From a virus: a DNA stretch of 64,000 nt. Shown one piece after another: positions 52,321-61,177 of the stretch. Location of the stretch: the IMG/VR virus record IMGVR_UViG_3300032223_001420, positions 22,491 to 86,490 of that record; one strand, written 5' to 3'. The number at the start of each line of letters is the position of its first letter. The stretch's first letter is position 1. The notes under the pieces were generated by a model, which saw only the letters and a list, made by a program, of their open reading frames with translations, ran no database searches and was not told where the DNA came from. Made by a program: the position numbers and the translations under genes.

Positions 52321-54018
52321 ATGGCATTTCAATTATCAGCTGGAGTAAATGTATCAGAAATCGATCTGACTACAGTTATTCCTTCCGTGGCCACATCTAT
52401 TGGCGCTTTCGTAGGACCTTTTGCTTGGGGACCAGCTAGTGAAATCACAACTATTTCCGATGAAGTTCGTTTAGTAGACGCATTCGGTAAACCAGACTCA
52501 ACAAATTATGAATATTGGTTCTCAGCAGCAAACTTTCTTGCATACGGAAACAACTTAAAAGTAGTTCGTGCAATCAATACTTCAACATCCAAAAACGCTA
52601 CAGCAAATGGACAAGGCGCATTAATCAAGAATACCGATGACTGGAATTCAAACTGGTCATCTTTATCCGATGGTTCTTACAACGGTTTTGCTGCTCGTTA
52701 TCCTGGTGCATTAGGAAACTCTATCATCGTTTCTATGGCAGACTCGTTGGGATGGAGTAGCTGGGCATACAAATCACAATTTACTGCACAACCAAATACA
52801 TCTTCTTATGTGTTCAACAGAAGCGGTTTGACTTCTAACGATGAAGTTCACGTTGTTGTTGTTGACGCTAACGGTTCATTCTCTGGTACTGCTGGTACAG
52901 TTCTTGAGAAATATGCATTCGTATCTAAAGCATCCGATGCAAAAGACGATTCAGGAAATGCAAATTACTACAAAAACGTTATTGCTTCAAAATCAAAATA
53001 CGTTCATTGGGTAGCACATCCACCTACTGGTAGTTTGAGTGCTGGTACCGCATGGGGTACAGCAGCAAATGCTTCAGTCTATAAATCTCTTACATCAGCT
53101 ACAACTTATCAGTTTTCTGGTGGTGTTGATGGCTCAATCAGCACATCACAAATTACTACTGGTTGGGATAAGTTCAACAATGCAGAAGCAGTTGATGTGT
53201 CGTTGCTAGTAACAGGTTCTGGTGATGCTACTGTCGCTGGTTATGTTATCAGCAATATCGCAGAATCACGTAAAGATTGCGTAGCATTTATTTCGCCAAC
53301 CGCAGCAAGTGTCGTAAACAATCCAGGTAATGAAGCATCATCAGCAGTTACTTTCCGTAACGGTTTGACTTCATCTTCATATGCTGTAATCGATTCTGGT
53401 TACAAATACCAGTATGACAAATATGCAGACTTGTATCGTTGGATTCCTCTGAATGGTGACATTGCAGGTCTGTGCGTTCGTACCGACAATGAGCGTGATC
53501 CTTGGTTCTCACCTGGCGGTTTGAATCGTGGTGTAATTAAAAACGTAGTTAAACTTGCATGGAACCCAAACAAAACTGATCGTGATACTCTGTATGTTGC
53601 AGGTATTAATCCAGTCGTTTCATTCCCTGGTCAAGGAACAGTTCTATTTGGCGACAAAACAATGTTAGCTAAACCAAGCGCATTTGATCGCATTAATGTT
53701 CGTCGTTTGTTTATTGTACTTGAAAAAGCAATTAGCCGTGCAGCACGTTTTTCATTGTTTGAATTTAATGATCAATTCACACGTGCCCAGTTTGTTTCAA
53801 TTGTAGAGCCATTCCTGCGTGATGTTCAAGGTCGTCGTGGTATCACTGACTTCCGTGTAGTCTGCGATGATACAAACAATACAAGTCAAGTAATTGATTC
53901 GAATCAGTTTGTTGGTGACATTTATATTAAACCCGCACGTTCAATCAACTTCATCCAGTTGAACTTTGTCGCTGTTCGTTCAGGCGTATCGTTCAATGAA
54001 GTTGTAGGATCGTTCTAA
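52321..54018 (+). CDS. gp18: Tail sheath protein gp18
   Basis: This 565-residue protein begins with the sheath signature (GVNVSEIDLTTVIPSVATSIGAFVG split over 8-33) and ends with the handshake region: RSINFIQLNFVAVRSGVSFNE. The conserved core near 470-545 has RINVRRLFIVLEKAISRAARF and FEFNDQFTR. T4 gp18 has 659 residues; the outer variable domains are smaller here. It polymerises around the tube and contracts on infection. Confidence 0.97.
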   Translation: MAFQLSAGVNVSEIDLTTVIPSVATSIGAFVGPFAWGPASEITTISDEVRLVDAFGKPDSTNYEYWFSAANFLAYGNNLKVVRAINTSTSKNATANGQGALIKNTDDWNSNWSSLSDGSYNGFAARYPGALGNSIIVSMADSLGWSSWAYKSQFTAQPNTSSYVFNRSGLTSNDEVHVVVVDANGSFSGTAGTVLEKYAFVSKASDAKDDSGNANYYKNVIASKSKYVHWVAHPPTGSLSAGTAWGTAANASVYKSLTSATTYQFSGGVDGSISTSQITTGWDKFNNAEAVDVSLLVTGSGDATVAGYVISNIAESRKDCVAFISPTAASVVNNPGNEASSAVTFRNGLTSSSYAVIDSGYKYQYDKYADLYRWIPLNGDIAGLCVRTDNERDPWFSPGGLNRGVIKNVVKLAWNPNKTDRDTLYVAGINPVVSFPGQGTVLFGDKTMLAKPSAFDRINVRRLFIVLEKAISRAARFSLFEFNDQFTRAQFVSIVEPFLRDVQGRRGITDFRVVCDDTNNTSQVIDSNQFVGDIYIKPARSINFIQLNFVAVRSGVSFNEVVGSF

Positions 54019-54021
54019 ATA
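54015..54021 (+). promoter_or_regulatory. Late-promoter-like CTAAATA for the tube gene
   Basis: Overlaps the gp18 stop and lies 21 bases before the gp19 ATG, with ACAGGAG as ribosome site. Confidence 0.55.
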
Positions 54022-54042
54022 AAGAGAAACAGGAGAAAATAA

Positions 54043-54588
54043 ATGGCATTTAATGTAAATCAGTTCCGTTCACAGTTACAAGGTGACGGTGCCCGCCCAA
54101 ATCTATTTGAGGTAAGTATGCCGTTTCCTGCGTTCTCATTACCAGGAAACGCACAAACTAAATTAACGTTTATGTGTAAGACTGCTCAACTGCCAGGCTC
54201 AACAGTTAATGTTGTGCCTATGCAGTATTTTGGACGTGAATTAAAGTTTGCGGGTAATCGTACTTTTGCTGACTGGACAATTACAGTTATCAATGATGAA
54301 GACTTTGTAATTCGTAATGCATTTGAACGTTGGTTAAGTGGCATCAATAGTCACAATCTAAACCTTCGTAATCCAATTGCTGCAACACCATCAAGTTATA
54401 CTGTAGATGGACAAGTTACACAATTTGGTAAAGCAGGCAACACATTGAAGCAATATAAGTTTGTTGGTTTGTTCCCAACAGATGTAACTCCAATCGACGT
54501 TGATTGGGGTTCAAATGACGCAATTGAAGAATTTTCTGTTACGTTCTCCTACCAGTGGTGGGAAGCAGCCGCAACAGGCGTGATCTAA
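54043..54588 (+). CDS. gp19: Tail tube protein gp19
   Basis: This 181-residue protein has gp19 landmarks: NLFEVSMPFPAF, CKTAQLPGSTVNVVPMQYFG, RTFADWTITVINDEDFVIRNAFERW and a C-terminal FSVTFSYQWWE. Its length is close to T4 gp19 (163). Hexamer rings of this protein form the inner tube. Own promoter upstream and terminator downstream make it a monocistronic unit in addition to any read-through. Confidence 0.96.
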   Translation: MAFNVNQFRSQLQGDGARPNLFEVSMPFPAFSLPGNAQTKLTFMCKTAQLPGSTVNVVPMQYFGRELKFAGNRTFADWTITVINDEDFVIRNAFERWLSGINSHNLNLRNPIAATPSSYTVDGQVTQFGKAGNTLKQYKFVGLFPTDVTPIDVDWGSNDAIEEFSVTFSYQWWEAAATGVI

Positions 54589-54590
54589 GG

Positions 54591-54614
54591 GTTGGGGATT
54601 TTCCCCAACTTTTA
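54591..54614 (+). terminator. Terminator between tube and portal genes
   Basis: An 8-bp stem GTTGGGGA/TCCCCAAC with a TTT loop is followed by TTTTATCTTT. It starts 3 bases after the gp19 stop. Confidence 0.85.
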
Positions 54615-54633
54615 TCTTTAGGATGAAAGATTA

Positions 54634-56304
54634 ATGGCAATAAAACTATTCGGCTTTACCCTAGGCTCAAAGGATGTCGTTCAGAAAGAAAATCCTGAAC
54701 AATCATCCTTTGCTTTGCCTACGGCTGCAATCGATGACGGTGCAGTTACCGTCACACAAAATGCTTATTATGGAACCTACGTTGACTTAGAAGGTTCAGT
54801 GCGTAATGAGATAGAACTAATCACTCGTTATCGTGAAATGTCTAATCACCCAGAATTAGATATGGCAATCGATGAGATTGTCAACGAAGCGATCTCTCAC
54901 GATGAAGCAGGTAAAGTTTGTGATATCGTAATGGATAATCTCAACCAACCCGAATCAATCAAAAAGAAAATAAACGAAGAGTTTCAAACTGTCTTAAAGA
55001 TGTTGAACTTTTCAAATCTTGCGGATGACTTATTCAAACGTTGGTACATTGATGGACGATTATTCTATCATGTTATAGTCAACGATAAGAATCCAAAAGA
55101 AGGTATTCAAGAACTAAGATACATTGATCCACGTAAGATTCGTAAAGTCCGTGAGATCAAAAAAGATCGTGATCCAAAAACAGGCGCACAGATTATTGTA
55201 TCTACCGCAGAGTATTATGTCTACAATGATAAAGGGCAGACTACTCAAACATTCACATCAAATGTAGGTCAAGGCATTCGTATTGCACCAGATTCAATTA
55301 TCAACGTAAACTCTGGTTTGATGGATGCAAAGAATACGTTTGTTATTTCATATCTACACAAGGCAATCAAACCACTCAACCAACTTAGAATGATTGAGGA
55401 TGCGATTGTTATCTATCGTATTAGTCGTGCACCAGAACGCCGTATATTCTACATCGACGTTGGTAACTTACCACGTGGTAAAGCAGAACAATACTTGCGT
55501 GATGTTATGGTCAAGTATCGTAACAAAATGGTCTACGATGCTAACACTGGTGAACTTCGTGATGAACGTAAGCACATGTCGATGCTGGAAGATTTTTGGT
55601 TGCCCCGCCGTGAAGGTGGTAAAGGTACAGAGATTACGACACTACCAGCAGGCCAGAACTTAGGTGAATTAGAAGATGTTAAATACTTCCAAAAGAAACT
55701 ATTACAGTGCTTGAATGTACCCTATTCAAGACTTGAAGAAAATGGTGGTGGCTTTGCTGGTATGGGTCGTTCACAAGAAGTTACCCGTGACGAACTAAAG
55801 TTTGCAAAGTTTGTTTCTAGACTTCGTAATAAATTTACACAGTTATTTGATCATGCTTTAAAAACACAATTAGTCCTTAAAGGTATTTGTACATCGGACG
55901 AGTGGGAAGATTTCAAAGAAGATATTTACTATGACTTCCAAAAAGACAATAACTTTACTGAACTTCGTGCCGCAGAGTTGTTGCAGAATCGTTTGCAGAT
56001 GTTGCAATTAGTTGATCCATATATTGGTCGTTACTTCTCTAATCATTACATCAAGAACAAGATTCTGATGATGACTGATGAAGAGATTGAAAAGATGGAT
56101 GAACAGATCGCAGAAGAAAAAGAAACATTACCTGATGATATGCAGGGACCAATAGTGAATGCACCACAAGGCGGTGCTGATGCAAATGAGTACCCACCAG
56201 AAGATAATACTGCCGAAAATAGTGATCAAGAAGAATCGCAAACGCCAGCTCTTGATGATGAGGTAAACAAAACTGTTGCTAACATAAATACTAAACGCAA
56301 ATAG
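54634..56304 (+). CDS. gp20: Portal vertex protein gp20
   Basis: This 556-residue protein has gp20 signatures: RYREMSNHPELDMAIDEIVN near 67, RYIDPRKIRKVREIKKD near 165, RISRAPERRIFYIDVGNLP near 265, and MSMLEDFWLPRREGGKGTEI near 314. T4 gp20 has 524 residues. The dodecamer starts prohead assembly and is the DNA channel. The C-terminal 60 residues are acidic and low complexity. AGGAT precedes the start. No late promoter was found after the terminator; read-through or an unseen promoter must supply it. Confidence 0.97.
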   Translation: MAIKLFGFTLGSKDVVQKENPEQSSFALPTAAIDDGAVTVTQNAYYGTYVDLEGSVRNEIELITRYREMSNHPELDMAIDEIVNEAISHDEAGKVCDIVMDNLNQPESIKKKINEEFQTVLKMLNFSNLADDLFKRWYIDGRLFYHVIVNDKNPKEGIQELRYIDPRKIRKVREIKKDRDPKTGAQIIVSTAEYYVYNDKGQTTQTFTSNVGQGIRIAPDSIINVNSGLMDAKNTFVISYLHKAIKPLNQLRMIEDAIVIYRISRAPERRIFYIDVGNLPRGKAEQYLRDVMVKYRNKMVYDANTGELRDERKHMSMLEDFWLPRREGGKGTEITTLPAGQNLGELEDVKYFQKKLLQCLNVPYSRLEENGGGFAGMGRSQEVTRDELKFAKFVSRLRNKFTQLFDHALKTQLVLKGICTSDEWEDFKEDIYYDFQKDNNFTELRAAELLQNRLQMLQLVDPYIGRYFSNHYIKNKILMMTDEEIEKMDEQIAEEKETLPDDMQGPIVNAPQGGADANEYPPEDNTAENSDQEESQTPALDDEVNKTVANINTKRK

Positions 56305-56312
56305 GAGTCGTT

Positions 56313-56522
56313 ATGGATATTCAAGATATAATTAACAGTATCGCAGCAGGTGAAAACGCTGCTGCAAAACAAGGACTAGAAGATGTCTTATCAGCGAAAG
56401 CGTTCGATGCGCTCCAAGGTCGCAAACAAGAAATCGCTTCTACTTTATATGCTGGGCAAGAAGAGCAACCAGAAGAAGTTACAAGCGACGAAGAAGCTGA
56501 AGAAGAAATAGCAGAAGAATGA
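56313..56522 (+). CDS. gp67: Prohead core protein gp67-like
   Basis: This 69-residue protein has a short helical part (IINSIAAGENAAAKQGLEDVLSAKAF split over 6-32, then ALQGRKQEIASTLY) and an acidic tail of Glu and Asp. It lies directly after the portal gene, as T4 gene 67 does (80 residues, core protein later cut by gp21). GGAG precedes its ATG, and its stop overlaps the next start as ATGA. Confidence 0.82.
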   Translation: MDIQDIINSIAAGENAAAKQGLEDVLSAKAFDALQGRKQEIASTLYAGQEEQPEEVTSDEEAEEEIAEE

Positions 56523-57196
56523 AATCGTTACTAGACTTTAAAACTATCACTGAAGAAGAGAAGAAAGACTATTCAAAGTTTGATGCTCTTGTTCGTGCAG
56601 GTTTAGCAAACAAAGCACAGGTACAGCGTATTCATAAAATACTGGATAAGATGGGTGAAGAAAAACCCAATTTTAATCCCGCTGACCGTGCCATAATGCA
56701 GAACTTGTTTAATCGTATGGTAGATTTAATTTCTAATAATAAACAGATTAATACCAAAGCAAAACAAGTTGTTCGTGAAGATTTAAATGAATCAACAAGT
56801 TCACCATTAGTACCAGTACCACCAATCATTTTAGTAATCAAACGCAAAGCGGTAAGATTATATCCAGATGGTACTCGCATTGCTTTGTATTACAGCGATA
56901 AAATGAATAGGTACTTCAGTGTGCCATTTGGAACACCAGTCGCAGATATATCTGGTGTACAAGCAGAAAGTTTTATTAACGAATTAAAATCGACAAGTAA
57001 ACTTACTGAAGATACTACTTTAGAACTACGTGATGGTAGCCAAGTAGAAATGGACGCCGTAATGGCTGAACACATCATTTATGCTTATGATGAATTACAA
57101 GAAGAGAACAAAGAAAAGTTTATAGACCTATTAACAAGTTCAGCAGAGAATTTTGACAAAGCATATGAGTTTTGTAGATCACATTATTCAGTCTAG
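56519..57196 (+). CDS. Unknown protein in prohead core gene cluster
   Basis: This 225-residue protein sits between the gp67-like and gp68-like genes, where T4 has none. The N-terminal 90 residues are helical and charged (DYSKFDALVRAGLANKAQVQRI). Residues 105-165 are a beta-type segment (IILVIKRKAVRLYPDGTRIALYYS), and the C-terminus is again acidic and helical. I do not recognise the family. It is translationally coupled to gp67 and overlaps gp68, so it may be a head core or capsid-associated protein. T4-like aquatic phages carry similar unassigned genes here as far as I recall. Confidence 0.7.
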   Translation: MKSLLDFKTITEEEKKDYSKFDALVRAGLANKAQVQRIHKILDKMGEEKPNFNPADRAIMQNLFNRMVDLISNNKQINTKAKQVVREDLNESTSSPLVPVPPIILVIKRKAVRLYPDGTRIALYYSDKMNRYFSVPFGTPVADISGVQAESFINELKSTSKLTEDTTLELRDGSQVEMDAVMAEHIIYAYDELQEENKEKFIDLLTSSAENFDKAYEFCRSHYSV

Positions 57197-57614
57197 ACTG
57201 GAAGAAGCCCGTGAGGCTTTGTTTGCACGTTTAGATGAAATAGTTTCTGAGAAATTAGAAGCAGCAAAAGCATTTGTGGTTGATGCAATGTTTGAAGAAG
57301 TTGAATGGGAAGATTTGGATGAAGCAACAAATAATCCAAACGTTGTTAAGATGGGTCGTGTATTAAAAGTTCGTAAACGTATTCGTCGCAACACCAAAGG
57401 TAGAATCATAGTACAACGTAATGTTCGCAAATCGGGCATTAAAGGTTACAAGCTGTCAGGTAATACAGTTCGTAAAATACCTGCGACAGTAAGAATATCA
57501 AAAGCACGAAAACTAAAACGTTCGTGGAAAACAACAAGAAGAGCAAAACTCAAACGTACATTGATAAAAAGAAAGATGTCGATGAAACGAAGAGTATCTA
57601 TAGGACTAAAGTAA
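57165..57614 (+). CDS. gp68: Prohead core protein gp68-like
   Basis: The start is taken as the ATG at 57165 (MSFVDHIIQS, 149 residues). An in-frame TTG at 57153 would add four residues. It overlaps the preceding gene by 32 bases. An acidic helical N-terminal half (RLEEAREALFARLDEIVSEK) is followed by a very basic C-terminal half with many Arg/Lys (RRNTKGRIIVQRNVRKSGIK). T4 gp68 (141 residues) has this place between 67 and 21. The basic half may bind DNA or the acidic core, which is inference. Confidence 0.75.
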   Translation: MSFVDHIIQSRLEEAREALFARLDEIVSEKLEAAKAFVVDAMFEEVEWEDLDEATNNPNVVKMGRVLKVRKRIRRNTKGRIIVQRNVRKSGIKGYKLSGNTVRKIPATVRISKARKLKRSWKTTRRAKLKRTLIKRKMSMKRRVSIGLK

Positions 57615-57615
57615 A

Positions 57616-57969
57616 ATGCCAATAGCAATTAACAATACGGTTAGAAACACATCTATTATTAGGGTTGTTGATCCTGGTACATACTACGTTAATGTTTCTG
57701 ATTTAAGTGCAAACTCAAGCCTTGAGACTGTAAACTCTTTTGATATCAAGAGAGTTTATTGGTCAACAAATGGAAATATTAACCTTGTTCGCAACGGTAA
57801 TATTATTTTCTCAGTTCATAATGCAGGTGAATTCCGCCTAGATGATTTGGGTTACACATTTGCAAATAACAATACTCAAAATGCAGTTATAACTATTGTT
57901 ACTGGCGGCACTCTTATTATGGAATTGAGTAAAGAAGCAGTATATTCATCTGATCCATACGCAAGGTAA
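57616..57969 (+). CDS. Small beta-rich head-cluster protein
   Basis: This 117-residue protein begins IAINNTVRNTSIIRVVDPGTYY and continues as alternating strands with FDIKRVYWSTNGNINLVRNGN and LIMELSKEAVYS. It lies between gp68 and the protease gene. Similar genes occur here in T4-like aquatic phages, without known function as far as I know. The fold suggests a capsid decoration or head-tail accessory protein; this is speculation. Confidence 0.65.
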   Translation: MPIAINNTVRNTSIIRVVDPGTYYVNVSDLSANSSLETVNSFDIKRVYWSTNGNINLVRNGNIIFSVHNAGEFRLDDLGYTFANNNTQNAVITIVTGGTLIMELSKEAVYSSDPYAR

Positions 57970-57972
57970 ACC

Positions 57973-58623
57973 ATGAAACTAATTAAAGAACATATAGAAG
58001 AGGTTAGATACCTCACAGAAACCACTGAGAGTGGTAAAAAGAACATGTACATCGAAGGTCGTTTTCTGGTTGGCGATGAAGTCAATCGTAATAACCGTAT
58101 GTACAAAATGGATACGCTTCGTCAAGAAGTTGCACGTTACACTAAAGAGTATATCGATTATAATCGTGCCCTTGGTGAACTAGGACATCCAGATACTCCA
58201 TCGCTGAATCTAGAGCGTGTGTCACACAAGATTGTAAGTCTAGTAGAAGATGGTAATACATTCCGTGGTAAAGCACTTGTATTGGATACACCATATGGAC
58301 AGATCGTCAAGAATTTTATTGATTCAGATATTAACCTTGGTGTATCTAGTCGTGCTATGGGTTCTGTTGTAATGACCAAAGAAGGTTACAATCTGGTACA
58401 AGATGATTTGCGTCTTGCTACAGCAGCCGACATCGTTGCTGACCCATCTGCTCCTGGTGCTTTCGTTCAGGGTATTATGGAAAATAAAGAATGGTTGTTT
58501 GTCGAAGGACGTTTTGTTGAGGTGGATTACGACAACGCTAAGAGACAAATTCGTGCTGCATCGTCCCGTCAGATAGAGGACGTTGCGCTCAAACTGTTTG
58601 AAAATTACCTATCTAAACTTTAA
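57973..58623 (+). CDS. gp21: Prohead maturation protease gp21
   Basis: This 216-residue protein is close to T4 gp21 (212). The catalytic His is probably His72 in GELGHPD and the Ser is 125 or 126 in GVSSRAMGS. The His-Ser spacing of about 53 fits the herpesvirus-protease-like fold of the family. It cleaves core proteins and the capsid N-terminus after (I/L)-x-Glu. It has an N-terminal KHIEEVRYLTE-like segment that is probably removed during activation. Confidence 0.95.
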   Translation: MKLIKEHIEEVRYLTETTESGKKNMYIEGRFLVGDEVNRNNRMYKMDTLRQEVARYTKEYIDYNRALGELGHPDTPSLNLERVSHKIVSLVEDGNTFRGKALVLDTPYGQIVKNFIDSDINLGVSSRAMGSVVMTKEGYNLVQDDLRLATAADIVADPSAPGAFVQGIMENKEWLFVEGRFVEVDYDNAKRQIRAASSRQIEDVALKLFENYLSKL

Positions 58624-58627
58624 AATT

Positions 58628-58635
58628 TATAAATA
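58628..58635 (+). promoter_or_regulatory. Perfect T4 late promoter TATAAATA for scaffold and capsid genes
   Basis: TATAAATA lies 22 bases before the gp22 ATG at 58658, with AAGGAG as ribosome site at 58644-58649. It precedes the two most abundant head proteins. Confidence 0.75.
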
Positions 58636-58657
58636 AGAAATCATAAGGAGATATCCA

Positions 58658-59743
58658 ATGGCAACAACTAAACTACTGGAAGCCGCTGCGGAAATTCTTG
58701 CTGGAAGCAAGAAGTCTGCTCCTGGTATGCCAATGCAAAAACCTGAAGGCGCTAAGATTCACGATGCTGGTGGACCTACACCTCAGAATTACAAGTACGA
58801 TGATGATTCTGCTAAAGTCAATCCATCTGATGGTTCACCAGGCAATGCAGCAGCCCCAACAAATAAACCTTCAGCCGCAACTTCCGATACTCAATTGGGT
58901 AATGGTAAGCTGAAACTAGGTACTGGTAAAGCTACTATGGAACAGACCGAAGAAGATGAAGATGTTATGGCTGAAGAACAAGTCGAAGAGGCTTGGAAAT
59001 CAATGAAGAAAAAGATGAAAGAAGATGTCGATGCTTTGTTTGCAGAAGATGCTAATATCTCTGAAGACTTTAAAACAAAAGCAGCGACCATTTTTGAAGC
59101 ACGTGTTTTAGACCGTGTTACACAAATTCAAGAAGAACTTGAAAGTGAATACGCTTCGGTTCTTGAAGAAGCTGTTGAACAAATCAAATCCGATTTAACA
59201 GAGAAGGTAGATGACTACCTGAACTACGTAGTAGAACAGTGGATGGACGAAAACCAAATCGCTATTGAGAGTGGTCTGCGTTCTGAAATCACAGAAGATT
59301 TTATCGCTGGTTTGCGTAATCTGTTTGCAGAAAATTATATCAATGTTCCAGAAGACAAAGTTGACCTAGTTGAAGAGTTGGCTTCTAAAGTAGAAGAACT
59401 CGAAATTAAGTTGAACGAAGAAATCGAAACAAATATTGAATATAAAAAGGCTTTAACAGAAGCAATTAAAGAACAACTGACCGTAGAAGTATGTGAAGGT
59501 TTGACCGCAACTCAAGTTGAAAAGATTAAATCACTCGCAGAGAGTGTTGACTTCTCCACAGAGGAAGAGTTCAAAGAGAAACTTGAAACGTTGCGTGAAA
59601 ACTATTTCCCATCTGGCGTAAAGAAAGCCAATGTTGCACAACTTCACGAACACGTTGAAGATACCGACGGACAAAAGAAGCCAGTAAGTGCTGATCCTTT
59701 TATTGCCGCAGTATCACAAGCGATTTCGAAAACAAGAATTTAA
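58658..59743 (+). CDS. gp22: Prohead scaffold protein gp22
   Basis: This 361-residue protein is very acidic and largely helical, with a Pro/Gly/Asp-rich segment at 25-80 and long coiled coils after 100. It lies between gp21 and gp23 as in T4 (gp22, 269 residues). The many Leu/Ile-x-Glu tripeptides offer gp21 cleavage sites, consistent with removal of the core during maturation. The C-terminus ends in FIAAVSQAISKTRI, a likely capsid-binding helix, as in related scaffolds. Confidence 0.92.
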   Translation: MATTKLLEAAAEILAGSKKSAPGMPMQKPEGAKIHDAGGPTPQNYKYDDDSAKVNPSDGSPGNAAAPTNKPSAATSDTQLGNGKLKLGTGKATMEQTEEDEDVMAEEQVEEAWKSMKKKMKEDVDALFAEDANISEDFKTKAATIFEARVLDRVTQIQEELESEYASVLEEAVEQIKSDLTEKVDDYLNYVVEQWMDENQIAIESGLRSEITEDFIAGLRNLFAENYINVPEDKVDLVEELASKVEELEIKLNEEIETNIEYKKALTEAIKEQLTVEVCEGLTATQVEKIKSLAESVDFSTEEEFKEKLETLRENYFPSGVKKANVAQLHEHVEDTDGQKKPVSADPFIAAVSQAISKTRI

Positions 59744-59761
59744 TAAAACAAGGAGATACAA

Positions 59762-61105
59762 ATGTATTTGTCTGAACAAAATCAAGAAAAATGGGGTGCA
59801 GTTCTAGATCATCCTGATCTGCCAGCCATTAAAGACCCATATCGTCGTGCTGTTACAACCGTCATTCTAGAGAATCAATTGAATGAAATGCGTAAAGAAG
59901 CAGGCATTCTGCACGAAGCAGGTTCGCCAACTAACTTTGCTGGTACAGGTGGTTTCGGTGGCGGTGCTGCTGCTGCTGGTCCTGTAGCCGGTTTCGACCC
60001 AATTCTTATCAGCTTGGTTCGTCGTTCGTTGCCTAACCTGATCGCTTATGACGTTTGCGGCGTTCAACCAATGACTGGTCCTACTGGTCTGATTTTCGCA
60101 ATGCGTACTAAGTACGACACACAAGGTGGTACTGAAGCATTCTACAACGAAGCTAACACAGCATTCTCTGGTGCTAACGGTGCTATCGTTGCATCAAGCA
60201 TGACTATCGCTGGTAACACAACCGACTATCTGTTTACAGGTAACGCTGCTCCAACTCAAGCAATGACTACTGGTTCTGCTGAAGCCTTGGGCGATGGCGC
60301 TGCTGGTAACACCTTCCAACAGATGGCATTCTCGATTGAGAAAGTTACTGTTACAGCACGTACACGTGCATTGAAAGCAGAATACTCGATGGAATTGGCA
60401 CAAGACTTGAAAGCAGTTCATGGTCTTGACGCTGAAACTGAATTGGCAAACATCTTGTCTGCTGAGATTCTTGCTGAAATCAACCGTGAAGTTATTCGTA
60501 CAATCTACAAAGTAGCTAAGCCTGGCGCACAAGCTGGTACAACTACTGCTGGTACTTTCAACCTTGATACTGACTCGAATGGTCGTTGGATGGTTGAAAA
60601 GATCAAAGGTCTTGCATTCCAAATCGAGCGTGAAGCTAACCAAATCGCTAAATTGACTCGTCGTGGTAAAGGTAATATCATGCTTTGCTCTTCAGATGTT
60701 GCATCTGCATTGGCAATGGCTGGTATCCTTGACTATCAATCAGCCCTGCAAGGTCAAGTTAATCTGACAGTTGATGACACTGGCAATACATTTGCTGGTA
60801 CAATCTTCGGTCGTATCAAAGTTTACATCGATCCATACTTCCCAACTGGCTCAACTTCTGAGTTCGCTGTTGTTGGTTACAAAGGTACAAATGCATATGA
60901 CGCAGGTATTTTCTACTGCCCATACGTTCCTCTGCAAATGGTTCGTGCTGTTGATACTGGTACTTTCCAACCTAAGATCGGCTTCAAGACACGTTTCGGT
61001 CTAGTTGGTAACCCATTCGCAAACGGCACTACTGCTGATCTTGGCTCACTGAATACACAAGCTAATAACTACTATCGTGGATTCCGTATCGCTAACATCA
61101 TGTAA
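59762..61105 (+). CDS. gp23: Major capsid protein gp23
   Basis: This 447-residue protein matches gp23: PIAIDPYRR-like opening (LPAIKDPYRRAVTTVILENQ), GFDPILISLVRRSLPNLIAYDVCGVQPM near 77-104, and RRGKGNIMLCSSDVASAL near 300. The C-terminus is NYYRGFRIANIM, near-invariant in the family. A gp21 site Leu-His-Glu at 50-52 would release residues 1-52 and leave a 395-residue capsid protein. GC-rich codons are more frequent here than in the fibre genes, as in highly expressed genes. AAGGAG precedes the ATG. Confidence 0.97.
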   Translation: MYLSEQNQEKWGAVLDHPDLPAIKDPYRRAVTTVILENQLNEMRKEAGILHEAGSPTNFAGTGGFGGGAAAAGPVAGFDPILISLVRRSLPNLIAYDVCGVQPMTGPTGLIFAMRTKYDTQGGTEAFYNEANTAFSGANGAIVASSMTIAGNTTDYLFTGNAAPTQAMTTGSAEALGDGAAGNTFQQMAFSIEKVTVTARTRALKAEYSMELAQDLKAVHGLDAETELANILSAEILAEINREVIRTIYKVAKPGAQAGTTTAGTFNLDTDSNGRWMVEKIKGLAFQIEREANQIAKLTRRGKGNIMLCSSDVASALAMAGILDYQSALQGQVNLTVDDTGNTFAGTIFGRIKVYIDPYFPTGSTSEFAVVGYKGTNAYDAGIFYCPYVPLQMVRAVDTGTFQPKIGFKTRFGLVGNPFANGTTADLGSLNTQANNYYRGFRIANIM

Positions 61106-61131
61106 TTAAAACCACCACTAAGAGTGGGTTT

Positions 61132-61161
61132 AAAGAGAGTCCTTCGGGGCTCTCTTTTTTT
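61132..61161 (+). terminator. Strong terminator after the capsid gene
   Basis: An 11-bp stem (AAAGAGAGTCC/GGGCTCTCTTT with one G-T pair) closed by TTCG overlaps a run of T. A small hairpin ACCACT/AGTGGGT lies just upstream at 61114-61128. Confidence 0.92.
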
Positions 61162-61165
61162 ATGC

Positions 61166-61172
61166 ATAAATA
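61166..61172 (+). promoter_or_regulatory. ATAAATA motif 5 bases before a start codon
   Basis: Reads CATAAATAAACGT and then ATG at 61178. No Shine-Dalgarno sequence fits between the terminator hairpin and the ATG. A transcript from this motif would start at or next to the ATG. Confidence 0.45.
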
Positions 61173-61177
61173 AACGT

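Noticed and set aside
61124-61177. Upstream in-frame extension with GTG start for the gene at 61178
   Set aside because: It would translate through the terminator hairpin, has no ribosome site, and the added residues do not resemble the family N-terminus.
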